From: Diphasiastrum complanatum
Taxonomy: Eukaryota > Streptophyta > Lycopodiopsida > Lycopodiales > Lycopodiaceae
DNA length: 58,000 nt
Assembly (NCBI GenBank): GCA_029204225.1
Contig: CM055095.1
Coordinates: 51,995,836 to 52,053,835 of the forward strand
Direction of reading: 5' to 3'
Shown: positions 33,121 to 44,262 of the stretch, piece by piece
Layout: each line of letters begins with the position of its first letter
Position numbering within the stretch: the first letter of the stretch is position 1
Position numbers and translations under genes: made by a program
Notes under the pieces: generated by a model
Seen by the model: only the letters and a program-made list of their open reading frames with translations
What the model was told of the DNA's origin: nothing
The model's database searches: none

Positions 33121-34054
33121 AAGCAGAAATAGCAATGACAGAACGTATAGTTACCATCTTAACTATGGGTGCAAAGGTATCCTCAAAATCAATACCTTCC
33201 TGCTGCTCAAATCCTCTCGCAACCAACCGTGCTTTGTATTTGCTGAGTTGCCCATTAGCTCCATATTTGATCTTGTATATCCATTTGCAAGTGATAGGCT
33301 TCTTACCATCAGGTAGCTCAACCAAGTTCCAAGTCCTATTTTTTGATATAGCTTCCATTTCTGTTTCCATAGCTTCACGCCACTCCTTGTGCTCCTTTGC
33401 TTTATCAAAAGTTTTTGGTTCTTGAGCCTTGAGCACAGAACCCATTAGGGCTAGATTCATCTCTAATCTTGCAAGAGGTTTTTGATTTCTACTTGGTCTT
33501 CTAAGCTCTCCCTGCTCACTAGATTCGAGAGTATCTCCCTTCTTTGCACAATCTGTGACTGATAAGTACCATTTAGGTACTCTCTTGGGAATTTCAGCAT
33601 CAGACTTGCCTTTGTCCAATAGATTTTCTATATCAAAATCCACTTCCTTCTTGACCTGTACTTTCGCTCCCTCATCAAAAGGTTCAGTGATTCCTTCAGA
33701 TTGTTCACCTCGGCCCATCTCGTCAAATTTAGCATCCCTAGAAATTACAAGCTTCTGTGCATTTGTGTCATACATCATGTATGCCTTGGCCTTCTCATCA
33801 TATCCAAGGAAAATACACTTGATAGATTTTGCATCCAATATCTTTTGTTTCTCATCAGGAATATGAGCATAAGCATCACAACCAGATACTCTCAAATAAG
33901 AAATATTAGGTTTCTTTCCAGTAACAACTTCATGAGGTGTCTTACCTTCCACAAATTTTGTAGGACACCGATTCAGGATGTGCGTAGCTGAGCTACAAGC
34001 TTCTGCCCAAAAGGTGTTTGGCAGACCCTTGCTTTTGAGCATCGCCCTGGCCAT
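33121..34054 (-). pseudogene. copia integrase tail, linker and RT start
   Basis: A long minus-strand frame. It begins MARAMLKSKGLPNTFWAEAC, then HILNRCPTKFVEGKTPHEVV, CIFLGYDEKAKAYMMYD and VISRDAKFDE (integrase tail), an acidic linker, EWREAMETEMEAISKNRTWN, LVELPDGKKPITCKWIYKIK and RLVARGFEQQEGIDFEDTFA, ending at VTIRSVIAISA. RT is thus cut after its first third, at the junction with the plus-strand gag. No stop interrupts about 310 codons, so the piece is fairly young. Confidence 0.92.
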
Positions 34055-34055
34055 A

Positions 34056-34910
34056 TCAACATAAGATCTGTTCTTTCGTTCTGCAACTCCATTTTGTTGT
34101 CAAAAAATACTCACCACCTCCATCAAATCTCAAAGTTTTGATGCAACATCCTGTTTGTTTTTCAACTAATGCCTTGAATTCCCTGAACTTAGCAAAAGCA
34201 TCTGATTTCTTGCTTATGAAATAAAGCCAAATGCATCTGCTATAATCATCAATGAAGGTGATAAAGTAATAGTAGCCACTAAGAGATCTAGTCTGCATAG
34301 GTCCACATAGATCACTGTGGACAAGATCAAGGATGCCATTGGCTCTCCTTGCTCCACCTTTGGGAAAACTCTCTCTGTGTTGTTTTCCCAAAATGCAACC
34401 TTCACAAATTTTTCCTTCAAAAGAAATATCAGGCAATCCTATAACTAGATTACCTCTTTTGAGAATCTGTAAACTTTGAGCACTAATATGATCGAATCGT
34501 TGATGCCAAAGATCACTTCGACTATCAACCGTGCTTACCATAGCTTGAGCAAAAGATCTCGCATTCAATTTGTAGAGTCGATTCTCGTTGACTCTAGCTC
34601 CTGTAGCAATCACTTTGTAGTGATTTTTGATGTCTTTGACAAGACATTTGTCACTGTCAAACTCAACCTTCAGTTGTTGACCAGCCATCGTCCCAACAGA
34701 TAGTAGATTGTTAGCTAAGCCAGGTACATATTGCACATTGCTTATTCACTTTATCTTCTCGTTGGCTAACTTCACTGGTACCACTCCAATTCCTTTAACA
34801 TATAGCAATTTGCCATCGGCTTGTCCAACTTCATCACCATTGTGAGTTTCCTTGAGTTCTAAAAATCACTTTTTCCTTGAAGTCATGTGCTTGGATGCAC
34901 CACTATCAAT
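34056..34910 (-). pseudogene. copia protease end and integrase core
   Basis: The minus-strand frame begins near a SGASKHMTSRK-type protease start (about 34905-34870). It reads MQYVPGLANNLLSVGTMAGQ, SDLWHQRFDHISAQSLQIL, CEGCILGKQHRESFP, LDLVHSDLCGPMQTRSLSGY and IKTLRFDGGGEYF. A deletion near 34100 removes the segment carrying the end of the second block and joins it out of frame to the NGVAERKNR-type region, so the catalytic Glu is displaced. It belongs to the same element as 33121-34054. Confidence 0.9.
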
Positions 34911-35020
34911 GTACCGAAAAATCCCACAACATTACATAGCGACAGTCAGAGTGGCATTCAGCTAGCAAAGAATCCAGTGTTCCATGCGAGAACTAAACAC
35001 ATTGAGATTCAATATCCTTT
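34911..35020 (+). pseudogene. copia RNase H fragment, plus strand
   Basis: The short frame NVPKNPTTLHSDSQSGIQLA, KNPVFHARTKHIEIQYPF is the middle of a copia RNase H (the DNQSAIxLAKNPVFHxRTKHI block, with Asn changed to Ser). It abuts the minus-strand protease at about 34910, so this junction joins opposite strands. Confidence 0.8.
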
Positions 35021-35143
35021 CACATCTTATTTATGGTCTCAAGTTGTTGTAACAATAGTTGGGTGGTGACATCAGATTTTGATCAATAACAATGGTCCAT
35101 GAACGTTGGGTTCGTACTCTTCATCAGAGCCCTCATCCTCTTC

Positions 35144-35644
35144 TCAGATGGCATCACGTAAAGTAGCGTAGATTTTTGGTGGCCTAATTGCACACCTAAT
35201 GGATTTCGGGAGGCTAGCCATGAACCATATGAGCATGGCATGATCAAGTGCTAGGTGAGTAGGGCATTCAATTTTAAGACATTTGAGGTGTTCAATATAA
35301 TCATATACCCTCTCATCTTTTCTCATCTTGATCCTACTAAGCAATAGGAATGGGCTTTCAAGGAATCTAGATGACTTAAACCTCTTAACGAATGAATCCT
35401 TGAGAGATTCCCACGCGTTTTGTTCATGTCTCTCAAGGATAAAATACCAGTCATGAGCTACATCAATGAGGGTCATACCAAAGAGTCTAATTTTTTTATT
35501 CTGGGGTTGTTTCCCCATAGACTTCACATGCTTCCTCATAAATTTGAAGATATCATGTGGGGTCGGTAGTACCATCATACCATGATAGATCGAGTTTAGG
35601 GGCTCATCGGTTATGTGGGATAGCTCCTGGTATTTGTACGACAT
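35144..35644 (-). pseudogene. Ty3/gypsy gag
   Basis: A minus-strand frame of 166 codons: GMMVLPTPHDIFKFMRKHVK, then KKIRLFGMTLIDVAHDWYFI, AWESLKDSFVKRFKSSRFL and RIKMRKDERVYDYIEHLKCL. This is the Retrotrans_gag domain (DWYxxL, W..L...F..RF, E.V.DYI..). The frame is cut at 35144. No zinc knuckle or pol follows. The leader, primer site and part of the LTR of this element lie to the right. Confidence 0.85.
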
Positions 35645-37983
35645 AAGTTAACGGGTTGGAGATCTTTTGGGCGGGCCTAGTGCCCCAGGTGGTACTAGAT
35701 TATCTTAGGTTGATTTGAACTATTGGCAGCCATGTCAAACTGCTCTTGGAGATTTTGAGGTTGGGGATGGCTAGTTTATGGTTTTTGGTCTCCAAGCGAA
35801 CTTTCTGCCTCTCTCGAGATCCTAGATCTAGTCTTTCGACCTGATCTTAGTTGCATCCAAACAAAAGATCTTTTCTAAGTATGTAGCTTGGGAACGTATT
35901 TTGTTTGGGAAGGCAACAAGGCTACTTCAAACTGGGAATTCAAGATCTAATCCTTGGGAATGGAAATGTGGGAATATGGTAATGCGGGAACGAAAGTCGA
36001 GGAAGATAATTGTGATTGGGGAACCTAGATGTGGGAATCAGCTTGGGGAATCAAAAGATAGAGATTGGGAACTTTGGGAGTGGATTTTAGATCTTGGGAA
36101 TGTGATGGTAAGATCTAAGAAAGATAGGTGATTGGGAATGTAGATCTCTAAACAAGGGAATGTGAAAAAACTAGGAATGTGGGAACAAGGTGAGTGGATC
36201 TTGGAAGTTTGGGTCTAAAGTGTTAGAAAATGAAAGAACTTGGAAATATGGAAAATCCAAATGAAGTGATAGAGGGTTGGGGAATATAGATCAAGTCAAG
36301 GTTTGGGAATATGAAGTTTGGGGATTACGGAATTTGGGAATGTGAGGGATGGCAGTATGGGAGGATATGAAATGCAAGAAGACTAATGAATGATGAGTTG
36401 GGGAATGCCAAAAGTTGGGAATATAAGATGAATAAATGCAAGGGGATGGTATGGGAATGTAGAGTAGGTGTTGGGAATGTAGAAGGATGGAATGGGGAAT
36501 GTAATGAAAATACAGATGGGGAATATGGGTAAGGGGAATGAGAATGAAAACCTGATGAAGCCTTAGCAACTCTCCATATCGGGATACACCAACTGGGAAT
36601 GTTTACTCAATTGGGGAAAGCAACCTTGGAAACGTAACTTGATAGAATCAAAAAGGTCTGATGGTATGAGATGGGTTGGGAATTCATATTCTCCAACTTG
36701 GCTAGTGATAAAGATTGGATGGATGAGTGTGAGTACCTAGTGCCGAGCTCAGATGTCCAATTTTGAGAGCTTGGGATGATTTTGGGAATGTAGGGTGCTG
36801 GGAGTGAAAAATGACAAGATCAAAAGCTCTCTTGAGAATCTCAGTTCACCCTCGTGGGAATTTAAAGATCCGTGTCAGATCTCTCAAATCTTAAAGTGGC
36901 GAACCTAGATCTTGAAAATTGAAGCCAAAGGGTCAAAAATATCATTTTTGAGAATCTACAGCTTTCTGGCTGACTTTGTGCGAGTCTTGATTCACCTGAA
37001 TAAAGTTAAGCTTATCTTGATTGGGAAATGCAACTTGCAAATAGGTGAATCTAGATCTTTAGAGAGTAGTGAGAAACGACACTTTGGGAATGTACAAATC
37101 TCAATCACACTTGGCAGACTGGTACAAATATGAAAAAGTATAGATCTGACTTTTGACTTGCACTTGGGAGATTATTTGATGGAGTTTGTACTCCCCTCGA
37201 GTATAGGAAGTAAAATACAAGTGAAATTTAATCACTTCTAGGTGGGAGAACTCATAAGTACTGCTGTCATATCGAAAAACGCAAAAATCAAGATTTTCAC
37301 ACTTTCCAATATAAAGTGCTGGATTATTGGGATCTGACTTCCCCCATTGGGTAGTGTACTAGTCTCAATATGATCTTTCAATGATGAAGGAGACGAGCCA
37401 AAATGAGCTACTGTTGAGATTGTAGAGGCAAAAATGTCCAAAACTTTGAGACCAATTTTTGGAAGAAAGGTCCATGGTTTGGGTTCTCCCAGACAATGTT
37501 TTTAGCATATATTGAAGTCCAAAATATGATCTAAGTGAGCCTAGATCATATTGAGAACGCCATTATATTATGGATATTTTTTTTTAATAAAGTCGTCAGA
37601 TTTTACAGTTCAGGTTTGTCTCTCTGATATATTATACTTAAAGTCTGTTTGATCTGCAGTTAAACAGGCGAGCCTGAATGTCAAATTTTGGGCCCTGAAA
37701 CACCACTTGGGAAACATGAAACTTGTTTGGCAGTTATGTCACAAAGTTCACCTAGACAATCATGGGAATGTTCTTTCCCATCAAGTTTTAAAATAGGTTT
37801 TCTGTTTTGTGGAAAGATGTTAGTTCAATGATAGGCCCGCACATCCATATCTCAAAGCATCCAAATCACAAGAAAAACATGCATAATTTTTTTTATAAAG
37901 TAGCCACTAAAAACTAGTGACCAGTCCCTACAACAAGGCAAGTAGAAGAAATGGAAACAACAAAAGTTAGCAAGCATTTGGCT
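35645..37983 (-). other. gypsy leader rich in TGGGAAT motifs
   Basis: A long non-coding stretch between gag and primer site. From about 35890 to 37100 the plus strand shows TGGGAAT or GGGGAAT every 10-40 bases, several dozen times, in varied contexts (TTGGGAATGT, GTGGGAATAT). No strict period. I see no protein, although a minus-strand frame at 36291-36569 is kept open by the ATTCCCA bias (HIPHL, YIP words). Confidence 0.75.
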
Positions 37984-38004
37984 CCCTGGAAACGGCGCCA
38001 ATGA
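37984..38004 (-). promoter_or_regulatory. gypsy primer-binding site
   Basis: The minus strand reads TTGGCGCCGTTTCCAGGGAG, very close to the usual plant gypsy primer site. It lies three bases from the LTR end at 38005. Confidence 0.85.
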
Positions 38005-38183
38005 TGTCAAGAAGAAGAGGGGAATCTACTCCTCCTTCCAAGTTGTTTATAGCATGGGAAGTAGGGCTTGATCCTAGGAGCCGTAAAGATGCTTGCCAAA
38101 CAAGAGAGTTAAAAACTACTTCTACTTAGAAGCAAAATGTCATGAAACATAACCAAAACACTCTCTCACACACACACACATCA
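38005..38183 (-). mobile_element. gypsy 5' LTR, interrupted by copia-9
   Basis: It starts TGTCAAGAAGAAGAGG beside the primer site and ends in a CA run at 38183, where the copia-9 LTR begins. A similar LTR start (TGTCAAGAAGTAGAAGG) lies at 45243-45298. Confidence 0.7.
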
Positions 38184-38869
38184 TGTTGAAAGTATAGTAC
38201 AAAGGACCATAAATGAACCTACATAAGGCTCCAAGAATGATTGATTGATTGATACACCTATCTATTGCAAAACTAGTCACCAATTTCTTGATCTAGAAAA
38301 GCAATCTAGAATCGCAAGAGCAATCAAAAGTATTGATCAAACATTGAATTCCAACCCCACACATGTGTGGAACGGACTCCAATACAACCTATTATCAGAG
38401 ATTAAGTCTAATCAACTTTAGATACCAAAGCATTCACAAAAACTCAAGACAAAAATGTGTAGAAACCTCAAGGTTGCCAATTTGCTCCAAAAATTCTATC
38501 TCCTCACTATGGAATGATGGATTGTATGTACAATAAGCTCTTCCCCACCTCAAGTTAGGTGAAAATATAGCGTTTAATAATGAAGATGATTGACCAATTT
38601 TTTCCCTAATTTGTCAAACTTACCTAACCCTAGAATTTTGCCAAGTTGGTGGCTAGGTTGGTTATCCACCTCCATAATTCAAGGAATTTGGCCCTATAAT
38701 CTAGGAATCATAACCAAACAAGCCTAACTAACCCTATGAATGAGATATAAACTACTTTGACCTCACCTTACATGTGCCAAAAAGGATTCACACGTGTGGC
38801 ACCCACCTATGTACAATTTACATGGTTTTGATCAAGCTAGATTTGCCAATTTTTAGACAATTTCTCACA
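38184..38869 (-). mobile_element. copia-9 3' LTR
   Basis: 686 bp with plus-strand ends TGTTGAAAGTATAG and AATTTCTCACA. On the minus strand it is preceded by GAGGAGGAT, a typical copia polypurine tract (38870-38880). The first 74 bp match the truncated 5' LTR at 45029-45102. It holds a CACACGTGTG palindrome (38789-38798). Confidence 0.85.
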
Positions 38870-38880
38870 ATCCTCCTCAA

Positions 38881-39922
38881 ATTTAGCTTGATCTATTTAC
38901 AAATCTCTTTGCTTGTTGAATGAATACTTTAGAAGTGTCCTAAAAAATCCAACTACAAACAAGGAACTTTCACCACCTCTTAAAGGATCCCTTATAAGAT
39001 GTTTCATAGATGTGTCTATATACTTGTAGCACACTTCAAAACAAACCATCATGCCAAGCTATGAATTCCAAGGATTTTTGTGCACTTGATGATAAATCTC
39101 TTAAGCTATTAAGTGAATAAAAAATGTTGCTAGATCCAACTTGCCTTGCTTGATTCATATGGGTGAGCCTTGATGGCTCCCTATTGTTACTCGAGGATTT
39201 TCTTGGAGTCCTCGGGTCTTGAGCTTGCTCCTGCTCTTGACTTGACTCCAGTTCATCAATGATTTGAATAAGGTGTTGATCCAAAGGTGCTTCTTCAAGT
39301 TTGCAAATGTTCCACTCTTGAAAGATCATATTTCCACCATTGGCAACCTTTGGTGGGATACATGTAGATTTTACAATCTCTACTTGAAGAGCAAAACACT
39401 ACCATTATTCATATCATCGAAGTAGGATAATCTTTGGTCCTTACATTGGAATGATCATGCAGATGGCATGTGGACCCAAATATTTTCGAAAAAAAATGAT
39501 GTTTCATCTTTTATGACACTATTCAAACTATTACAAAAATAGTTATCTAATGAAATTGCTTTATCAACAACAAATGTAGATTGAAAAGCATCCAACTTCA
39601 TTGTCTTTTCATACAAAGTACTAAACACCATCAATCTTAAAGATAAGAGATGAGTCACTTCATGTCTACTAACACTATCTATGAACAAATCAAAGATAGT
39701 AGCATCTCGAATGCTCTCCACCCTTGCAAGGTGCACACTTGAATGGAAAATTTGCATGCAATTTGATGACTCAGCCTTTGTCATTGAGGACCTCCTTGGA
39801 GCTCTCATGTTTTGAGGCTGATCCTCAAGATCTTCTTCTATTTGATGCTCCTCCTCAATGCTAGCAAGATCACATTTTGACAAGGTCTCTACTTGAGTTA
39901 TCTCCTGCTTTGCCAAGTTCAC
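38881..39922 (-). pseudogene. copia-9 linker remnants; integrase, RT and RNase H missing
   Basis: Two similar linker segments of the integrase-RT boundary survive: 39036-39329 (DELESSQEQEQAQDPRTPRK, then SSSNNREPSRL) and 39780-39922 (EEHQIEEDLEDQPQNMRAPR, RSSMTKAESS). Between and after them I recognise no integrase, RT or RNase H. The element is therefore internally deleted and non-autonomous. Confidence 0.6.
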
Positions 39923-40281
39923 ACTATAAAAACAACATTAGCTTTCAACTTAATCAAGCTTCCATGTTTAAATCCTTTTGCTATGTAATTATCATTCTTT
40001 AAAATGGAATAAACACCATGCTTGAAGTAGACATCCAAACCGCTTTCCACAAGTTGACCAACACTTAGCATATTTTTGGTGATTGATGGTACATAAAAAA
40101 CATTTTCTAGATCTATACTTTTTGAGAATTCTAGATGCAAAGAGATGGTACCAACACCATCTATCCTACACTCTTCATCACTTGCAATAAAGAAAAACTT
40201 CTTAGCATCATTGAAAGAGTGTAAAATTGAGAAGAAGTCCTTGTCATAAGTCATGTGGGATCTAGCCCCACTATCAATCCA
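39923..40281 (-). pseudogene. copia-9 protease
   Basis: The minus-strand frame reads WIDSGARSHMTYDKDFFSIL, then ASDEECRIDGVGTISLHLEF, VPSITKNMLSVGQLVESGLD and KHGSLIKLKA. The DSG active site is intact, but a TAA stands directly before the Trp, splitting it from gag. Integrase should follow and does not. Confidence 0.88.
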
Positions 40282-40985
40282 TTAAGTGTCTCTTAAATTG
40301 CCATTGCTTGTTGGTGAGGATGTAGATGCCATCAAGAATAGATCTCCTTCATCCTCCTCATCTTCATGTGCAAGGTTTCCTTGTTTGTTCTCCTCCTCTT
40401 GTGCTCTTTGCCTCTTGTAGCATTCAGATGCAAAATGCCCCTTCTTTCTACAAAAGAAGCATTTTAGCCTTGACTTGTCCTTTGCCTTTGAACTTGATGC
40501 TTGATCCTCCTCCTTGGCCTCCTTTTCTTGATCCTTCTTGGATATCTTGGTCTTCTTCTTGGTCTTGAATGAGAAATTTTCTTTCTCATCTCCATCTTGC
40601 AATGATAAGGAACTCATCCTAGCTTTTGCATGGAGCATCCTACACTCTTCGACCACTAGCACACTATGGAGCTTATCAACTAATGGCAAAGTGTCTTGGA
40701 TGGAAAAACTTTGAACCAAATTGGAGAACTCATCTCCTAATCCATTGAGGATCACTTGTACAAGTTCATTATCAAGGATCTTTTCTCCTATAAAAGCCAA
40801 CTCTTTGTTGAGAGACTTGATCCATAGCACATGCTCTTGTGCACTTTCATCACTTCTCCTCATGCTTTGTAAAATTTGGTTTCTTATCATAAGCATTATT
40901 GAAGTGTTTTTGGATTCATATACAGCTTCTAAAGAATCCCAAGCTTCCTTGGATGAAGTACAAGAGGACACCTCCTTTATAAGAT
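40282..40985 (-). pseudogene. copia-9 gag, C-terminal portion
   Basis: The frame continues gag from DNLIKEVSSCTSSKEAWDSL through EAVYESKNTSIMLMIRNQIL, NKELAFIGEKILDNELVQVI and VLVVEECRM to a Lys-rich linker and the CCHC knuckle CFFCRKKGHFASEC (about 40465-40425), then an acidic tail. It is uninterrupted over about 235 codons. Its N-terminal part lies 3.06 kb away at 44047-44262, separated by the insertion at 40986-44041. The closest relative in the window is copia-1. Confidence 0.92.
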
Positions 40986-43900
40986 TGTCGCAACTTACCA
41001 AACCATAATATCAGTAAAAGTGTAGTATAAATGATGATCGTTCCCATGGGGAGCATGATAAGAGGTATTCTGTCATTATTGGTGAGATAAAAGGACTTAT
41101 CTTTGAAGACCAGTGGAATGGAAATGTAAAACTGGTTGTCTGATGACATTTCTGAGTAGGCAGCCAGTACCGCTATTGAAGATGGTACAACCAAACACCA
41201 AGAAAGATATTCAGATTGTTCAACCAAGAAATCTAGATTCCGAAAAAGAGTGTGAACTCGAAATGATTAAACATCACCACAGTGTTAAAATCACATGCGT
41301 CACAGTTCAGATCTGACTTAGTCAAAAGAAGAATGCCACAAGGCCAAACGATTGCTGCAGGCAATTCTTACAATGGGCTATGTTGACCCTCAACAATCTT
41401 CATAAACTTGCTACTCACTCATTCTGATAAAGCAGTTCCTAACACAGCACAGTTCGATTAATTACTGGGTTCAGTTCTAATTATAAATATATGCATGGCA
41501 TAGAATCCATCATTCTGCAAATTTACCATAGATTTCCTAGGATTAGTCAGAATAGACAATGTTAATCAGAGGGTGTGATTCATTCCACAAGAATTAGAAA
41601 ACTCAATATAACGTTCTTGAAAAGCAAAAAGTGTCTATCACACACTTCTTCAGATTCTTGTGAAAATACAGACTACATATATCACTGCATTGATTCAAGT
41701 TGTCTCTAAGACAGTAGACAATATTTTATTCTACCAAAAATAGCACAGACAGAAGAAGACATAAAGAACTCTACTCCTGCTTCCTACACTGCAGAACCAT
41801 GAACGAATGAATGAATGAAAGAGCCTAGGCTCTAGTATATATGTTTGAGAAAGCAAGGTGTTGTATCTTGTGAGGTATCCAATGGTTTGCTGCCATGTAG
41901 AGAGACTCTGGTACAAAACACTACCTCTGGCATCTGGAAATAAGCGTGATGTTCTGGAGAGACATAGTTGTGGTGGAAACTTCACTTCACGTCAATGGTT
42001 CTTCACAAACTTGCCCTTCAATTGTAAATTTGACTCGTCACAGGTGGTCGATATTTCATTGCATGGCGATAGTTCGGCTCCAAAGAGAATAGTTGCGTGC
42101 ATGTAGCCTTTGATAATATGCGTTGGGGAGACACCCATTTGGAAACACGCAAAGGTGTCGAAGAAGCCTTCAATACTTCAAATCTGAAGTTCGAAGTCCG
42201 CGTGGTGGAAGATAGTTCATTCCTATCCCACTGTCCGATGGTCTGATGAGAGAAGAATAGAACTTCAACCCGTCATAACAGCAGGTTTGAATAAGAGATC
42301 ATGGCAGTTCCTTCAAAAGCCCGATTGCAATACCTGGGAATTCTGATTCTCGATAGGATGGCGCCCTTCATTAACCTGCCTTGGATACATGTAGATGGCC
42401 GCTTTGTCAGCTGAGCAAAATAAATAATGTGTTTTCCTGTAGAATGGATCCGCTGACTGTATAATGTTTTGGGGATCCATTGCTCTTTATGCGTGGAGGT
42501 ACGTTGGCTGTCTTCGAAGAGAGAGGGAGCTCGAATCCCATTCGATGAGAGAGGACTCGAATCTGGATGATAGTTGAACAGGGAAAATCCTACGCTCGAA
42601 TCTAGAAGCACTTTGAAGTGGTTCGAATGACAGAGGGATGACATTTAGCCTGGGCGGAAATGGTGAAACTGCCTACATATCAATTGGCAAGTGGCAATGG
42701 CTGACTGAGCCAGAGTCGTGATCAGGTTGTGCATCTGGTAATTGAGTGAACGCAGATCAGGCTTACCTAGCTGCCATGAATAAGAACGATAGTTCGCGAA
42801 GAAACAAGCCTTCAAATTTCCTGACTCTGTAACCTGCAAACAGCCGCTTGATGCCCTGCGTTGATGGTTACTTGACGATCCATGAATGAAAATGTATGGC
42901 AACGTGTGAAGGAAACGCCTTTGCCTTTGTAGATCCTCGTACTGGCTGCTCGAATGGAGTCACGGCTGCCTGAGCATGAATGCTCGAAAACAAAATGTTC
43001 GCTTCAAAGTGGCTCGAACAAGAAAAGAGAGAACAGTCGAAACTGCCTTCGAAGAGGCTCGAAGAAGAAAAAAGTATGTTCTGAGTCAATAATGCTTCGT
43101 TAGTTGCCTTGACAGTTGAGCAAGAAAACTTGAGAAAAATATGTTCGAGCATCAGACTCAGCGAGAGTCCGTCAGCCCCCAACTAAGCAATTCAAGAGCC
43201 CCATAGCTCAGCCAAGGCATTCAAGTGTTAGAATGACAAATATGCTCCAAGATTGTTAAGTATTATGGAATGAGCCGGCACAGGCTATTCTACCCGGTAA
43301 GGATTTCCAAAAAAATTAGCAATTCAAGAGCCCCATAGCTCAGCCAAGGCATTCAAGTGCTAGAATGACCTGTGCCCGGCTCCTTCCATATTACTTAACA
43401 ATCTTGGAGCATATTTGTCATTCTAGCACTTGGGAGGAGCCGGGCACAGGCCATTCTATCCATACTCCTTTGCTAGTGGGCTTCGAATAACACTAGGGCC
43501 TTGAACAAATTCAAATACAAATAGAAGACCGACCTTGAAGCTAGGTCAATTAGAGACCCTAAAATAAGGCAGCCCTACATAACTTAGAAGAGTGCCAATA
43601 AATATATTTTTTGCAACTTAGACAAAAAGTTTTAGGCCTCTTCTACAATTAAATGGCCTTCACCCATGTAGTTAGCACAACATTGGAACTTAGAATAATA
43701 GCTTGCTATCTTAGAATGCCCAACAAAAGTATCACTTGAGCTTAGGAACGAACTCAGCACAGAGTGTCGATAAGCCGAAAAATTGCCTCCAAAAATATAT
43801 AAAGGCCTTCAATAATAAAAATGCTCATAGGAATGCCATATATGCAATGTCTTGACCTTAGAACTAGGCCTCCAATAAGCCTTGGCAACATAAACCAGTA

Positions 43901-44041
43901 ACTCGACACAGTACCATAGATGGTACATAATATTAGAAAATAAGTGAAAATTCAGCTAGGCACTGCATCAGATAACCACATTTTCGACTTTTCTATAAAA
44001 ATGTCGATTAAATAGATAAATGACATAAATAGGGTACTACA
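40986..44041. mobile_element. 3.06-kb solo-LTR-like insertion in copia-9 gag
   Basis: The insertion starts TGTCGCAACTTACC and ends GGGTACTACA, giving TG...CA ends. Flanks are AAGAT (40981-40985) and AAGGT (44042-44046), a 5-bp target duplication with one mismatch. Removing it restores the gag reading MNVTNDLIKEV. I see no gag or pol inside, nor a second LTR, so a solo LTR (minus orientation TGTAGTACCC...GCGACA, like some gypsy LTRs) or a LARD-type element fits. It is more GC-rich than its surroundings at 42000-43200. The chance open frames inside are not recognised. Confidence 0.7.
43186..43458. repeat. nested direct and inverted repeats
   Basis: A 52-bp direct repeat (43186-43237, 43318-43369; one mismatch) is combined with an inverted repeat (43223-43292 against 43361-43432, a few mismatches). 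The second module, 43354-43432, has perfect 16-bp terminal inverted repeats CAAGTGCTAGAATGAC. A third partial copy lies at 43433-43458. Confidence 0.92.
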
Positions 44042-44046
44042 AAGGT

Positions 44047-44262
44047 CATTAGTGACATTCATCTTAATGCAAATGCTAGTCTAGCCCTCTTCTTGTACTT
44101 TACCAACTCTTGTCCTCCAAGAGGCTCATTCTCTTCATCTGGGACAATGTCAAATAGATCATGGTATATCAATAATGACTCAGTTCTTACCTTCCATATT
44201 GAATAGTTTCTAGAATTTAACCTCTCACTAGGTTCAAGAAGAAATCCACTAATGGACCCCAT
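44047..44262 (-). pseudogene. copia-9 gag, N-terminal portion
   Basis: From the ATG at 44262 the frame reads MGSISGFLLEPSERLNSRNY, SIWKVRTESLLIYHDLFDIV and ENEPLGGQELVKYKKRARLA. A frameshift near 44070 precedes MNVTND, after which the 3.06-kb insertion splits the gene. Confidence 0.9.

Noticed and set aside
33135-33991. Several plus-strand frames of 70-105 codons
   Set aside because: All are antisense to the well-supported minus-strand integrase/RT.
36291-36569. 92-codon minus-strand frame with repeated HIPHL/YIP words
   Set aside because: An artefact of the ATTCCCA-rich gypsy leader, which keeps the frame open without being a gene.
40916-41227. Minus-strand frame with a hydrophobic stretch (MLPMGTIIIYTTLLLILWFG) resembling a membrane protein
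   Set aside because: It runs across the boundary between copia-9 gag and the solo-LTR-like insertion, so it is a chance reading.
43201-43458. CRISPR-like alternation of direct repeats
   Set aside because: Only two direct copies, overlapping inverted copies, eukaryotic retroelement context; not a CRISPR array.
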